Assembly: GCF_009669305.1 (NCBI RefSeq)
Contig: NZ_SADB01000007.1
Coordinates: 62,001 to 126,000 of the forward strand
Length of the DNA stretch: 64,000 bases
Reading direction: 5' to 3'
DNA from: Ancylomarina sp. 16SWW S1-10-2
Lineage (GTDB): Bacteria > Bacteroidota > Bacteroidia > Bacteroidales > Marinifilaceae
The notes beneath the pieces are model-generated. The model was not told where the DNA came from. It was given only the letters and a program-made list of their open reading frames with translations, and did no database searches. The position numbers and the translations under genes are program-made. Positions 25,940 through 35,960 of the stretch are shown here, piece by piece. Numbering within the stretch: the first letter of the stretch is position 1; each line of letters begins with the position of its first letter.

Positions 25940-26845
25940 TTATTTTGAAGCTAGTAAGGCAGCCATTGCGATAGAATACAATTTAGTCTTCACACTATCT
26001 CCACGTGATGACAGAATAGCAGGAACCTTTGCTCCCATAACCATTGCTCCCAATTCCGCTTTCGCTAATTTGGTGTTTACTTTATAGAATACATTGCCAC
26101 TTTCGATATTTGGGAATACCAAACAATCGGCATCACCAGCAACCATCGAATTCATTTTTTTAATCTTAGCCGACTCCTTATCAATTGCAACATCAAGAGC
26201 TAAAGGACCATCAACATAAGCACCTTTAATTTGTCCACGATCAGCCATTTTAGAGATAATAGCCGCATCAACACAAGCAGGCATTTTAGTTAATACTTGC
26301 TCCGAAGCAGCAATTATAGCCACTTTAGGTTTCTCGATTCCTAAAGCTTGAGCTACTTCAATGACATAGTTAGTAATTGCAATTTTTTGATTCAAGTCTG
26401 GTTGTGGAATCACTGCAACATCACTCACAACTAAAAGTTTGTGATAATTTGGGTTTTCCATTACAGTTACGTGACTTAAAACAGCCTTAGGAGGCATTAA
26501 TCCTTTTTCTTTATTTAGAATGGCTTTCATGTACTTATCAGTACTTACAAGACCTTTCATAATCATATCACCTTCACCATTATTAATTAATTCAACAGCT
26601 TTTTGAGCCGCTTTTAACTCATTAGGTTCGTGTACAATTGTAAAACGAGATATATCGAAGTTGTTCTCCTTACATGTTTTTTCAATTTCAGCTTGATCGC
26701 CAACTAATGTTGCGTCTACAATTCCTAATTCTACAGCATTGTTAACAGCACCAATTGTATGGGAATCGTTTGCATATGCAGCGACTAATCTCTTTTTTTT
26801 GTTGCTTTTAAGCTTTTCGATAACTTGATCTAAACGTGTAATCAT
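25940..26845 (-). CDS. ptb: Phosphate butyryltransferase-like phosphotransacylase
   Basis: This 301-residue Pta/Ptb family enzyme swaps CoA for phosphate on acyl-CoA. Family segments are MIMKGLVSTDKYMKAIL, LSHVTVMENPNYHKLLVVSDVAV, IAASEQVLTKMPACVDAA, YVDGPLALDVAIDKESAKIK, DCLVFPNIESGNVFYKV and GAMVMGAKVPAILSSRGDSVKTK. This pattern fits Ptb more than the longer Pta. A butyrate kinase gene, its usual neighbour, is not adjacent, so the partner is elsewhere or the acyl substrate differs. Confidence 0.85.
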   Translation of the reverse strand: MITRLDQVIEKLKSNKKKRLVAAYANDSHTIGAVNNAVELGIVDATLVGDQAEIEKTCKENNFDISRFTIVHEPNELKAAQKAVELINNGEGDMIMKGLVSTDKYMKAILNKEKGLMPPKAVLSHVTVMENPNYHKLLVVSDVAVIPQPDLNQKIAITNYVIEVAQALGIEKPKVAIIAASEQVLTKMPACVDAAIISKMADRGQIKGAYVDGPLALDVAIDKESAKIKKMNSMVAGDADCLVFPNIESGNVFYKVNTKLAKAELGAMVMGAKVPAILSSRGDSVKTKLYSIAMAALLASK

Positions 26846-27268
26846 TTTGATATATTTTGTTGTTGGTATTTGTTTCTTTAAAATAAACAGATTGATACCT
26901 CCTTAGATATATCATTCATGTTGTAAGGCAAAAGTATAAAATAATGAATGAACTGCATTCAAATTCAGCTTAAATATTATTATTTATTATAAAAAAGAGC
27001 AATTACATTATAATATGTAACTATTAGTGGTTATAGAATATGAGTTTTTGAAGTTTCATAATAGATAAAATCACCTATAAAAAAGAGTAATTCATCAAGA
27101 TTACTATTTAGCACGTTGAATTTTAATCCGTTTATTTTAGAATCTCTTTAAGCTACTACTAGATTACGGAAAATGTGGATTGAGTATAACCATAAGCTAG
27201 ACTGCAACATGAGGAATTTAAGAAAAAAACGACTTAGCAGTAATTTATGTGATGAACTAGTTCGATTC
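26846..27268. other. Intergenic stretch upstream of ptb
   Basis: 423 bases between the AraC-type gene and ptb, AT-rich. I see no ORF, RNA gene or strong repeat; it must contain the ptb promoter on the minus strand. Confidence 0.5.
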
Positions 27269-28147
27269 CTAGTCACGAATTACATTTCGGTGTTTTAAAG
27301 GCGAAGTACCATAATGCTTCTGAAAAAGCTGGCAAAAATGAGAAACATTAGAAAAACCAGATTCCCAACAGATGTCATTAACCGGTTTATCTGTACTAAT
27401 TAGAAGGTGAGATGAATATTCCAATCTTTTTATTCGGATCCAATTGGCAGGCGTATCGTTGTATTTCTTTTTAAATTCTCTTTTGAATTGAGACAAACTT
27501 TTATTTGATAAAAATGCGAGGTGATCAACATTCAGATTTCGATATATATTTGATTGTAAAACCGTATCGATAGCAGATTTACGCACCATTAAAATTTCTC
27601 TAAGAAAACTAATAAAATAGCTTCGTTCCTGTCCTTGTATCAACACCAACAGAAGCTCATTTAACTTGTTGCTTAATAATTCTGGAGCTGGTGGTGGAAG
27701 CACCTGGAAATAAGAAATTAAGGACGAAATATATACCTGCATCCATGAATCCATTTGATATTGATAAGCTCCCCAAGTTTTAATATCCAAAGCATCAGTG
27801 GAATGAAGCATGTGTTTGTATTTATCGACAAACTCGACAATGAACGCCTCCTTTAAAAAAATGAAGATTCCCGAATTTTGATTGCCTTGTATCAATTTCT
27901 CATTGATAAGAATAGAACCTTTTTTAATGAATATAGCCTCTCCTTCCTCAATTTGATAGTAATGATTGGGGGTAACAACACCTTTGTTGCCTTTTAAAAT
28001 AAACATTAAAGTATGTTCTCCAATAAAGAACTTCTCCAACATTTCTTGTTCCGTATTGGAATAATAAACAATATACTGATGATCGGATTCTAAGATTTTA
28101 CAAACCTCAGATCGTTCAAAATATGCTTTCAGTTCCTCGCTAATCAC
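27269..28147 (-). CDS. AraC-family transcriptional regulator
   Basis: This 292-residue protein has an N-terminal cupin-like sensor domain (YYQIEEGEAIFIKKGSILI) and a C-terminal double HTH (about residues 195-288). The first helix pair is at 'LAFLSNKSLSQFKREFKKKYNDTPANWI', and the AraC signature is at 'VNDICWESGFSNVSHFCQLFQKHYGTSP'. It follows dhaM by about 107 bases on the same strand, so it may be co-transcribed and regulate dihydroxyacetone use. That link is inference. Confidence 0.9.
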   Translation of the reverse strand: MISEELKAYFERSEVCKILESDHQYIVYYSNTEQEMLEKFFIGEHTLMFILKGNKGVVTPNHYYQIEEGEAIFIKKGSILINEKLIQGNQNSGIFIFLKEAFIVEFVDKYKHMLHSTDALDIKTWGAYQYQMDSWMQVYISSLISYFQVLPPPAPELLSNKLNELLLVLIQGQERSYFISFLREILMVRKSAIDTVLQSNIYRNLNVDHLAFLSNKSLSQFKREFKKKYNDTPANWIRIKRLEYSSHLLISTDKPVNDICWESGFSNVSHFCQLFQKHYGTSPLKHRNVIRD

Positions 28148-28254
28148 CTTATTCTTCTTTTTATTGGATATAAAATATGGATTACAAATTAGACTTTATA
28201 TCTAATCTATAATCCATCACAATTTATAAATATTTTAAGAAGGAATACTACAAT

Positions 28255-30732
28255 CTAGCTTTCCTCTACTGATTTTTTAAGCTCTTGTAAAGTCTGAATC
28301 GATGAATCTAACTTAAAATCATTGGGATTCGTCTCTACATCAACATTTCTAATTACTTCTTTCACAAATGGGATAGCTGGACTATTCATGCTGAATTTTT
28401 CCAACCCCAAGCCAATTAATAAACTAGTAGCCTTTGTGTTACCCGCTAACTCGCCACACATACTAACCTCTATTCCAACTTCTTTAGAACGAACTAAAAT
28501 CTCCCGAATTGCTTCCAATACTGCTGGATGAAACGGACTATGATATTTAGCTACGCTATTATTATCACGATCTAAAGCCAATAGATACTGGGTAAGATCG
28601 TTAGTTCCAATGCTAAGAAAATCTAATTCGGCAGCCAATTGTGGAATAAAAAATATGGTTGACGGAACTTCTATCATGACGCCAACTTTCATTGTCTTTG
28701 AAAATGAAATTCCCTCTTTTTTCAATTCTTCTTGGACTTCACTAAGCAATTCTTTTGCCGAATAAACCTCTTCAATCACACCAACCATAGGAAACATGAC
28801 ACGAATATCGTATTCTGCCGACACGCGACAAATTGCTCTTAGTTGTGTTTTAAATAATTCAGTATCTTGCAAACAGTATCGAATACCTCTCAATCCTAAA
28901 AAAGGATTATTTTCAGAAGGAATATTAAGATAAGGAATAGGCTTATCTCCACCCACATCAAGAGTTCGTATGGTAACTGGATAACCTTTCATGTTTTCGC
29001 AAACTGCTTTATAAGCCTCATATTGTTCCTCTTCCGATGGAGCTTTATCTCGGTTCATAAACAAAAATTCAGTTCTATAAAGTCCTATACCATCTGCTCC
29101 ATTCTCAAAAGAGATTTTTGCTTCTTTGGGTCCACTTACATTTGCTAATATTTGATAAGTTTTCCCATTTTTAGTTACAGCAGGAGTTTTGGCTATTTTA
29201 AGCAATTCTCCTCTTTTAAATTCTTCTTCTTCTTTCTGTTTTCTTAAATCAACAATTACAGTTGAGTGATTTTTGGTCCAAATTTCTCCTGTTTTTCCAT
29301 TAATCGCAATTTCCTCACCATTAATAAGCTGATCTATCTCCTCACCAATACCTACAATTGCTGGAATTCCTAAGGATCGTGATAAAATAGCAGAGTGAGA
29401 AGTCTCACCTCCGGCCCTTGTAATAATTCCCTGTACTAGATTAAGATCCAAATCAACGGTTTCGGCTGGTCCCAATTCATCAGTTACTATAATGCAAGCT
29501 TCCGTAAGTACAATCTTTTGCTGAGGCTCTCCTAGCATTTCCAAAAGAACTTTATTCCCAACTTCGACCACATCAGAAGCTCTTTCTTGCAAATAAGCAC
29601 TATCCATTTTTAGATATTCTGCTTTTAATTTTTCAATTTGGCTAGACCATACAAAAGCAACATTTATTTTTTCTTTACGGACAGTTTCTTCTACTTCTTT
29701 TAGTAAATCTTGATCACGCAAAAGAAGTTTATGATATTCAAAAATCTCAGCCTTATCTTTATTAAGTTCTTTGGTAATTTTTTGTTGAATTGTTTCCAAA
29801 TCTACAATCACACGATTAATCGATTGATGCAATAAGTTTATTTCCTGATCAGCATCAGAAATGTCCACTTTTTCAATGGTTGGCAACTCCTTTTTAAACC
29901 ACATGGCTTTCCCAATGGCTATACCTTTTGATGCTGCAATTCCCTGAATTGCACCATTTTTTGATTTCTTATTTACTGTTTTTTCAACGGTTTCGGCACT
30001 TAGTTTGTCGTTATCACCAAAATTAGCATCTTGAAATTCAATTAAGGCATTCTCTAGTAAAACGGACTCATTCCCCGAAAGTATAAAGTCTAATACATCG
30101 CCTTGTTTAGCACCTAAAGTACCAACTTGACTAATACTTGATGCAGAAACAGGCTTTTTCCCATTTACAGACACCATAGCATTTGCATCGAAACGATTCA
30201 CAATCTCGATAAGCTTAGCTGCAGGTCTGGCATGCAAACCTTGTTTATTCGGAACCGTAATTTGTACAGATTTTCCTTCTGTAACGATCTCTTTACCTTC
30301 GTCAATAGAAACCTCTTCCTCTTCTGGTTGCAAAAGTACTTTTTTAGCATGCAATGCATTTTTGGCTTCAGCAATAACCTCTTTTAAACTGGAGCCAGAC
30401 ATAGCTTGTGCAGCAGCAGCAATTGCACCTTCAACAAGAGGCGCTTCGCATAGAATCACCTTATCGCGCATCTCATCTTCCAGAAAATCGAGAGCAATAT
30501 CGGCACTCATAATCGCACTACCAATGTCCATCAAAACCAAAACACCATCTTCGGAATAAGCATTTCGAATGGCCTGTTCAATTTTCATGGGATCGGTTCC
30601 AATTGGATTTTCATCATCATCGAGCCCTCCAGCAGCTTCTATCTTCACTTTATTTTGCCCCATTTGCAGGGCAAGCTCTTTAACTCCCTCTGCCAACATT
30701 TTACTATGCGAGACGATTACTAGACCTATCAT
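28255..30732 (-). CDS. dhaM: DhaM-HPr-enzyme I fusion, phosphoryl donor of dihydroxyacetone kinase
   Basis: This 825-residue three-part phosphotransferase has an EIIA-mannose-like DhaM domain (residues 1-130) with the active His at position 9 in VIVSHSK, and an HPr-like domain (about 155-245) with its active His at 167 in QGLHARPA. An enzyme I region (about 270-825) has the phospho-His motif GGETSHSAILSRSLGIPAIVG (cited as signature) and the PEP-binding TIM barrel ending in GTNDLTQYLLALDRDN and CGELAG. It can pass phosphate from PEP to DhaL on one chain. It is the last enzyme gene of dhaK-dhaL-dhaM. Confidence 0.93.
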   Translation of the reverse strand: MIGLVIVSHSKMLAEGVKELALQMGQNKVKIEAAGGLDDDENPIGTDPMKIEQAIRNAYSEDGVLVLMDIGSAIMSADIALDFLEDEMRDKVILCEAPLVEGAIAAAAQAMSGSSLKEVIAEAKNALHAKKVLLQPEEEEVSIDEGKEIVTEGKSVQITVPNKQGLHARPAAKLIEIVNRFDANAMVSVNGKKPVSASSISQVGTLGAKQGDVLDFILSGNESVLLENALIEFQDANFGDNDKLSAETVEKTVNKKSKNGAIQGIAASKGIAIGKAMWFKKELPTIEKVDISDADQEINLLHQSINRVIVDLETIQQKITKELNKDKAEIFEYHKLLLRDQDLLKEVEETVRKEKINVAFVWSSQIEKLKAEYLKMDSAYLQERASDVVEVGNKVLLEMLGEPQQKIVLTEACIIVTDELGPAETVDLDLNLVQGIITRAGGETSHSAILSRSLGIPAIVGIGEEIDQLINGEEIAINGKTGEIWTKNHSTVIVDLRKQKEEEEFKRGELLKIAKTPAVTKNGKTYQILANVSGPKEAKISFENGADGIGLYRTEFLFMNRDKAPSEEEQYEAYKAVCENMKGYPVTIRTLDVGGDKPIPYLNIPSENNPFLGLRGIRYCLQDTELFKTQLRAICRVSAEYDIRVMFPMVGVIEEVYSAKELLSEVQEELKKEGISFSKTMKVGVMIEVPSTIFFIPQLAAELDFLSIGTNDLTQYLLALDRDNNSVAKYHSPFHPAVLEAIREILVRSKEVGIEVSMCGELAGNTKATSLLIGLGLEKFSMNSPAIPFVKEVIRNVDVETNPNDFKLDSSIQTLQELKKSVEES

Positions 30733-30738
30733 CTTTTC

Positions 30739-31380
30739 CTATTTATTTTCAACAATTATTGCTTGTAGTACCTTAACTATAGAACACGAAGAAGTTGCTC
30801 CAGGATCTTGATGTCCAATGCTTCTTTCTCCCAAATAACTCGCTCTACCTTTTCTAGCAATCAAATTAATTGTCGATTTTAGTCCAACTTCTGCAGCTTC
30901 AACCATTTTAGTAGATGCTATCTCTAATGTTTCATTCTGATTAACAGATTCATTAAGCGATTCAACAACCGGCGACCAAACATCAACCATGGTCTTATCG
31001 CCAACGGAAGCTTTTCCGATTCCTTTAACGCCACCTAAGCCTTTTGAAATTCCTTCGCAAAGATCAGCCAAATTCAGTTCCATCTTTCCTTTTAAGGCCA
31101 TACCCATTTGCATAAAAAACTTGCCATAAAGAGGTCCCGATGCTCCACCAACACTAGAAATTAATGTCATTCCTGTGTCTTTTAGAATTGCGCCTATATC
31201 TTTACCATCAAACAATTCTGTTTTCAGTAAAACTTTTTGAAAACCTCTATCCATATTGATACCATGATCAGCATCACCAATTGCAGCATCTAGCTGAGAA
31301 AGATAATCTTTGTCTTTACTCATTACTGCTGCGATTCCTTTCAACCAATCGTTAACCTGAACTTGTGATATAACACTCAT
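30739..31380 (-). CDS. dhaL: Dihydroxyacetone kinase subunit DhaL
   Basis: DhaL carries the ADP cofactor that DhaM rephosphorylates and that phosphorylates dihydroxyacetone bound to DhaK. The 213-residue protein shows the nucleotide and Mg site LDAAIGDADHGINMDRGF with its Asp/His cluster, SVGGASGPLYGKFF, and the C-terminal GRASYLGERSIGHQDPGATSS. It lies 6 bases upstream of dhaM. Confidence 0.95.
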   Translation of the reverse strand: MSVISQVQVNDWLKGIAAVMSKDKDYLSQLDAAIGDADHGINMDRGFQKVLLKTELFDGKDIGAILKDTGMTLISSVGGASGPLYGKFFMQMGMALKGKMELNLADLCEGISKGLGGVKGIGKASVGDKTMVDVWSPVVESLNESVNQNETLEIASTKMVEAAEVGLKSTINLIARKGRASYLGERSIGHQDPGATSSCSIVKVLQAIIVENK

Positions 31381-31453
31381 TACACTTATATTTTAATTAA
31401 ATCTACTTATTTGATCATATTCTTCTTAAAAAATAAGCTAGAATATATTTAAA

Positions 31454-31485
31454 CAGGATGTCTTAATTTGATTTAAAACATCCTG
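31454..31485 (-). other. Inverted repeat between dhaK and dhaL
   Basis: CAGGATGT (31454-31461) and ACATCCTG (31478-31485) form a perfect 8-bp stem around an AT-rich loop in the 131-base gap between dhaK and dhaL. There is no clean U-run on the minus strand, so it may be an RNA-stability or partial-attenuation element rather than a full terminator. Confidence 0.5.
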
Positions 31486-31511
31486 ATTTTATATTTAATC
31501 TGTTTCTAAAC

Positions 31512-32579
31512 TTATACGCCCCAACGAAGACCTGGCGTATTTACTGGAGCGTTCCAAAATTTCTTAATTTCTTCATCTGCTTTTACCATTGTGATGGTAC
31601 ATCCTTGCATTTCAAGAGAAGTAATGTAAGGTCCAATTAATTTTTCCACAATTTTAATTCCTTTTGCTTCACAGATTTCAGCAAGCTTTCTGTAAACAAT
31701 ATATAGCTCAGAAACTGGCGTTCCACCTAAACTATTCACCATTACAATTACTTCATCGCCTGCTTTTAAAGCTTTACTCGTAATCTCCTTATCTTCCCAC
31801 TCTCCTTTTGTTCTATCCCACTCTCTTACAGTTCTTGTAAAATCTTCATCATCCAAGATACCATCAACGAGCATAGTTGTCGTTTCATCAGCTGTACTAA
31901 GCTTCATTCTTTTTCTGCCTGGTTCGCCGTGAATACCAACACCAAACTCAATTTCATCGTCACCAATTTCGAAATTTGGTTTCCCAACCGCAGGCACAAT
32001 ACACGAAGTTAAAGCCATTCCCATTGATCTACCGCTACAATTCACCTTTCTAGCTAAATCAGCACATTCATCCAAACTGTAACCAGCTTCAGCTGCGGCT
32101 CCAACAATCTTTTCCATCAGTACAGTCGTACCAACACCACGTCTACCTGCTGTGTAAAGACTATCTTTTACAGCCACATCATCATCAACTAAAATACTTT
32201 GAACTGGAATTTCTTCATCATGTAACATTTCAGTTGCCATATCAAAATTCATGACGTCACCCGTATAATTTTTCACTAAGAACAAAACACCAGGGCCGCC
32301 ATTCACTTGCTTTGCACATTCAAGCATTTGATCTGGCGTAGGAGAAGTAAACATTTCACCAGGACATGCGCCATCTAACATTCCCAAACCAACAAAGCCA
32401 CAATGCATAGGCTCATGACCACTTCCTCCACCTGAAACAATAGCTACTTTATTTTTTGGAGAATCTGAACGATATACAAATTTTGGTTCAAGATTAATCT
32501 TGATGCTACTATGTGCTGCCGCCATTCCTTGCATTTGCTCAACAACTACATCGTCTACCTTATTAATTAATTTTTTCAT
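31512..32579 (-). CDS. dhaK: Dihydroxyacetone kinase subunit DhaK
   Basis: DhaK binds dihydroxyacetone covalently through a histidine. The 355-residue product shows [48 protein letters not shown], and [14 protein letters not shown], whose His is the covalent attachment residue in the E. coli enzyme. It is the first gene of the operon, about 130 bases upstream of dhaL. Confidence 0.96.
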   Translation of the reverse strand: MKKLINKVDDVVVEQMQGMAAAHSSIKINLEPKFVYRSDSPKNKVAIVSGGGSGHEPMHCGFVGLGMLDGACPGEMFTSPTPDQMLECAKQVNGGPGVLFLVKNYTGDVMNFDMATEMLHDEEIPVQSILVDDDVAVKDSLYTAGRRGVGTTVLMEKIVGAAAEAGYSLDECADLARKVNCSGRSMGMALTSCIVPAVGKPNFEIGDDEIEFGVGIHGEPGRKRMKLSTADETTTMLVDGILDDEDFTRTVREWDRTKGEWEDKEITSKALKAGDEVIVMVNSLGGTPVSELYIVYRKLAEICEAKGIKIVEKLIGPYITSLEMQGCTITMVKADEEIKKFWNAPVNTPGLRWGV

Positions 32580-33158
32580 AGAATAAGTTTTGTACAGGAT
32601 TAATTATAGAGATATACTTTCTTCAGGCTAAAGTTTCTTAACAAAATTTCCCGCAGTAATTATTTAATATCTTTTATAATGTGAAATAAGCGGTTTTACT
32701 TTACACAAAATGTTCTATTTGGCTCATTTCTTATCCAATTTGGTTAAAACGATTGCATAATCCAAATTCAGTTCGAGCATGCTATTATTAAACAATTGTA
32801 AATGAGGTAATTAAACGAACAGCATAACTAATCACTGATTGTGCATTATATTTCTAGTAAATACCTATTTCATCAGTCTTATTGTAATCTATTATTCACT
32901 AAAAGAACATATTATAAGGGAAATATTAAGTGCTTTTTCTATGTTACGAGATAGGAATTTTTAAAAGGAGTATATGGAATAAAATTCGTTGGGAATAAAA
33001 GTAAATAGGCCATCATTAAAAGTAAGAAGAAGATATTCCATACTAATATCTTTTACTGGTTGATATGATAAACAATTATGCTTAAACATATTATAAACTC
33101 ACATAAAGCGATGATAAAATTGACGTGATTTTTAATAGCCAATTGAAATCAATAAAAA
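32580..33158. other. Intergenic stretch upstream of dhaK
   Basis: About 580 bases of AT-rich sequence before dhaK (minus strand). No ORF of note, RNA gene or repeat was found. The dha promoter and any AraC-type operator must lie near its left end. Confidence 0.5.
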
Positions 33159-33198
33159 ACCTTCAATCTTAAGTATAACTTAAGATTGAAGGTGATTT
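33154..33198 (-). terminator. Strong terminator of the orphan gene at 33330
   Basis: ACCTTCAATCTTAAGT (33159-33174) pairs perfectly over 16 bp with ACTTAAGATTGAAGGT (33178-33193) around a 3-base loop. On the minus strand it is followed by TTTTTTATT. It lies 137 bases past the stop at 33330. Confidence 0.9.
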
Positions 33199-33329
33199 TA
33201 TTGTGTATATAGTAAATTTAATTTCAATATAGTTAAAACAAACTTACGCCTTGTAATTACTACATTTTTATACATATGTGTTGTCTAATTACACAAATTG
33301 CATTTAAGAGGAAACCTTTATTATTTATA

Positions 33330-34478
33330 CTAAATTGCTCGTTTTTTTAAATGACTATTTTCTTCAATAGTAACATTAAAATTATTAGGCACCAATAGTT
33401 TTGAAGGCGTGTATTCAGTTGATTCCTGTTCGCTAGACTTAATATCTACATTTTCACCTTGCTTAAATAAATTTTTCAACTTAAAAAACAAAGAATACGA
33501 CATTTTTGCTAGCTGAGCTACAATCAATCCCAATGTATTGATTACTAAAAGCTGTAAAAGCTTCCAAATTGAATGACTCTGCAAAGCCAACTCTTCTCTA
33601 TTAGAATTGTTAACTGTTAATTTCGCATCTTCTCCTTGCTTAATGTAAGAAAGAAATTCCTCATAATTTGCTTCTTGCATGGTGTGTATATTTAAATTGT
33701 AATTGTTAAAATTATATATTTCTTGATAATCTGTTTTGTATTGTTTCTTTTCTTCTTTCAACCTCGACAGTAAGTCTAATTTATTATTTGAAGAGAATAT
33801 TGACACCGTATTACTATTTAAAACAGGTGTAAGTATTATTCCTAATCCTGCTTGCTTAGCACGTATTTCAAAGGAACAATTCTGTTTGTTTATATCATTC
33901 AAATGATTAATTAGTATAGAAAAACAAGCCGTATACATTTTTGGCACTAGTTTAAGCAGAGAAAAACCTTCTAAAATAGATACAGCAAATGCCTCTTTTA
34001 AAAATCTTCTTCGTTTGCGTTTTTTAATTCCATGATAAAGAACATCATAAAATGAAGCCAAAATTTTAAAATCAACTAGACTTATTTCTTTACCTTCAAG
34101 TTTAAATCTAAATTCATTGATTATTTTATGATATTCATTGTTTATCTCATTTAACTGAGAAGAAGGAATTAGACATCCAGTAGCACTCTGAAGTGGGCGA
34201 ATGTTGCACAAACGACTATATATCATTTGCTTTTCCTTAAAACTTAAAATATCTATAACTTGATTTTTATACAAGTGATTTTTAATAACTAGAAGTAAAC
34301 GCTCCTCAAAAGCACGATAATCAGCAAGAGCACTTATCTCCTGAGATTCCAACACTTTATTATTGAGTTTTTGACTTTCCAGCATTTTATTATGAATTTG
34401 AACTGTTCTATTAGTTTTAAACAATATCTTATTTAAACTAATTGTCCGAAATTTATAATAATAATTTATAACGAACAA
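33330..34478 (-). CDS. Orphan protein with one predicted membrane segment
   Basis: Up to 382 residues; M32 (34385) is an alternative start. I do not recognise the family. Visible features: a short N-terminal repeat (NKMLESQKL / NKVLESQEI), a strongly basic stretch KKRKRRRFLKE near residue 155, an Asn/Lys/Ile-rich composition, and a hydrophobic helix near 305-330 (LLQLLVINTLGLIVAQLA). It has long AT-rich flanks and its own strong terminator. The composition, richer in A+T than its neighbours, could indicate acquisition. No function is offered. Confidence 0.65.
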   Translation of the reverse strand: MFVINYYYKFRTISLNKILFKTNRTVQIHNKMLESQKLNNKVLESQEISALADYRAFEERLLLVIKNHLYKNQVIDILSFKEKQMIYSRLCNIRPLQSATGCLIPSSQLNEINNEYHKIINEFRFKLEGKEISLVDFKILASFYDVLYHGIKKRKRRRFLKEAFAVSILEGFSLLKLVPKMYTACFSILINHLNDINKQNCSFEIRAKQAGLGIILTPVLNSNTVSIFSSNNKLDLLSRLKEEKKQYKTDYQEIYNFNNYNLNIHTMQEANYEEFLSYIKQGEDAKLTVNNSNREELALQSHSIWKLLQLLVINTLGLIVAQLAKMSYSLFFKLKNLFKQGENVDIKSSEQESTEYTPSKLLVPNNFNVTIEENSHLKKRAI

Positions 34479-34799
34479 GCTTTTTTGTCTTTATTTTGAT
34501 TTTCATCATCACTTTTTGAACGTTTAACTAATAAAATATTCATTTAATCCAATAATTTTAGTTTACTTCATCTCTGTTTTAATTAAATTAATCACAAAAA
34601 AGAGTAGAGCATATTTTAATTATTTATTACAAAATATTATTTGAATATAACTATCATATCAACTCCCGATTTATAACTAAAAGATCTTCTGATTAATCGA
34701 TATACTTTATTTAAGCAGTTTATAACTCTGTTTATTGATATAAAAACTTATTTTTGAATTAATCTTATTAACTCCTCCAATTAACTAATATAGAATACA
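34479..34799. other. Intergenic stretch between divergent genes
   Basis: 321 bases between the divergent starts at 34478 and 34800. Very AT-rich, with no ORF or RNA gene recognised. Confidence 0.45.
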
Positions 34800-35894
34800 A
34801 TGAAAATTAAATTACTCTTGCTCCTGCTTTTACCTATCAGTTTTTTGCAAGCACAACTATTAAAACCATTACCTAATAATTTAGATAAACGCATTTTAAT
34901 TGCACACCCTACAGTCACTAATATCCATATTCTTTCTACGCTTTCTACTAAAGGCTTAATCAATTTGAATAAGGTTCAACTAATAGGAATATATCATTCT
35001 AATGAAAATTACGAATACAGGAATTCTCAAGCTGTACTTGATACAATTAGCACTCTTAATATGTATTTGGTTGAACTTAAGGATAGTATATCTACTGACA
35101 AACTTTATCAACGAAATGATATGAGTGATGATTTTATAGAACTCTTTAAAAACAGTTCTGCTGCCTTTTTCTTTGGTGGACCTGATATACCACCAGCAAT
35201 CTATGGAGAAGAACTAAATCCACTAACTAAAGTTTGCGACCCATATCGTCATTATTTCGAAGCCTCTTTTATTTTTCATCTATTGGGCGGTTCTCAAAAT
35301 AAAAACTACTCGGCTCTATTAAATCAAAAACCTAATTATTTAGTTCATGGCATTTGCCTTGGCATGCAAACTATGAATATTGCTACTGGAGGAAGTTTAA
35401 TACAGGATATACCATCTGAAATTTACCATAGAACCGAATCTAATGGCTTATCAAAGCTTGGTGAAAATGAGATTCACCGAAATTATTACAAACAGATGTC
35501 AAAATATGATAGTTTAGAACTAACAGGCTTTCATTTTCACAAGATAGATTTTGAAGGTTCCTTTTTTCCAAAATTAACTGGTGTATCTAAAAAAGCTTCG
35601 CCAACAGTCAACTCCTACCATCATCAAGCTATTGATAATCTTGGTATGGGATTTAAGGTTTCGGCAAAATCAATTGATGGTAAAATAATTGAAGCCATAT
35701 ACCACAAGAAATTTTCTAATGTATTTGGCATACAATTTCACCCAGAACGCTCCGACTTTTTTATGCCTACATGCAAGGTGCAATTTAAACCTAATGGCGA
35801 GAAAAAGACTTTGCAGGAATGGATTGATATAGAAAGTCTAAATTTCTACAAAGCTTATTGGATGGGTATAAATGAGAGATTGCAGAATTTATAA
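34800..35894 (+). CDS. Exported class I glutamine amidotransferase-like (peptidase C26) protein
   Basis: A signal peptide (MKIKLLLLLLLPISFLQAQ) precedes a GATase-1/gamma-glutamyl hydrolase fold of about 345 residues. The nucleophile elbow is HGICLGMQTMN (Cys), the His/Glu pair is in GIQFHPERSDF, and 'AFFFGGPDIPPAIYG' matches the PuuD-like GG.D..P loop. The triad looks intact. Most such enzymes are cytosolic; this one should act in the periplasm, possibly on gamma-glutamyl compounds. No partner synthase is adjacent. Confidence 0.82.
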   Translation: MKIKLLLLLLLPISFLQAQLLKPLPNNLDKRILIAHPTVTNIHILSTLSTKGLINLNKVQLIGIYHSNENYEYRNSQAVLDTISTLNMYLVELKDSISTDKLYQRNDMSDDFIELFKNSSAAFFFGGPDIPPAIYGEELNPLTKVCDPYRHYFEASFIFHLLGGSQNKNYSALLNQKPNYLVHGICLGMQTMNIATGGSLIQDIPSEIYHRTESNGLSKLGENEIHRNYYKQMSKYDSLELTGFHFHKIDFEGSFFPKLTGVSKKASPTVNSYHHQAIDNLGMGFKVSAKSIDGKIIEAIYHKKFSNVFGIQFHPERSDFFMPTCKVQFKPNGEKKTLQEWIDIESLNFYKAYWMGINERLQNL

Positions 35895-35898
35895 ACCG

Positions 35899-35938
35899 AA
35901 AAGACCTAATTTGCTATTCTGCAGATTAGGTCTTTTAC
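35899..35938. terminator. Bidirectional terminator
   Basis: AAAAGACCTAAT (35899-35910) pairs with ATTAGGTCTTTT (35925-35936) between the convergent genes ending at 35894 and 35961. Confidence 0.9.
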
Positions 35939-35960
35939 TATTGTTATATGATAATAAAAC

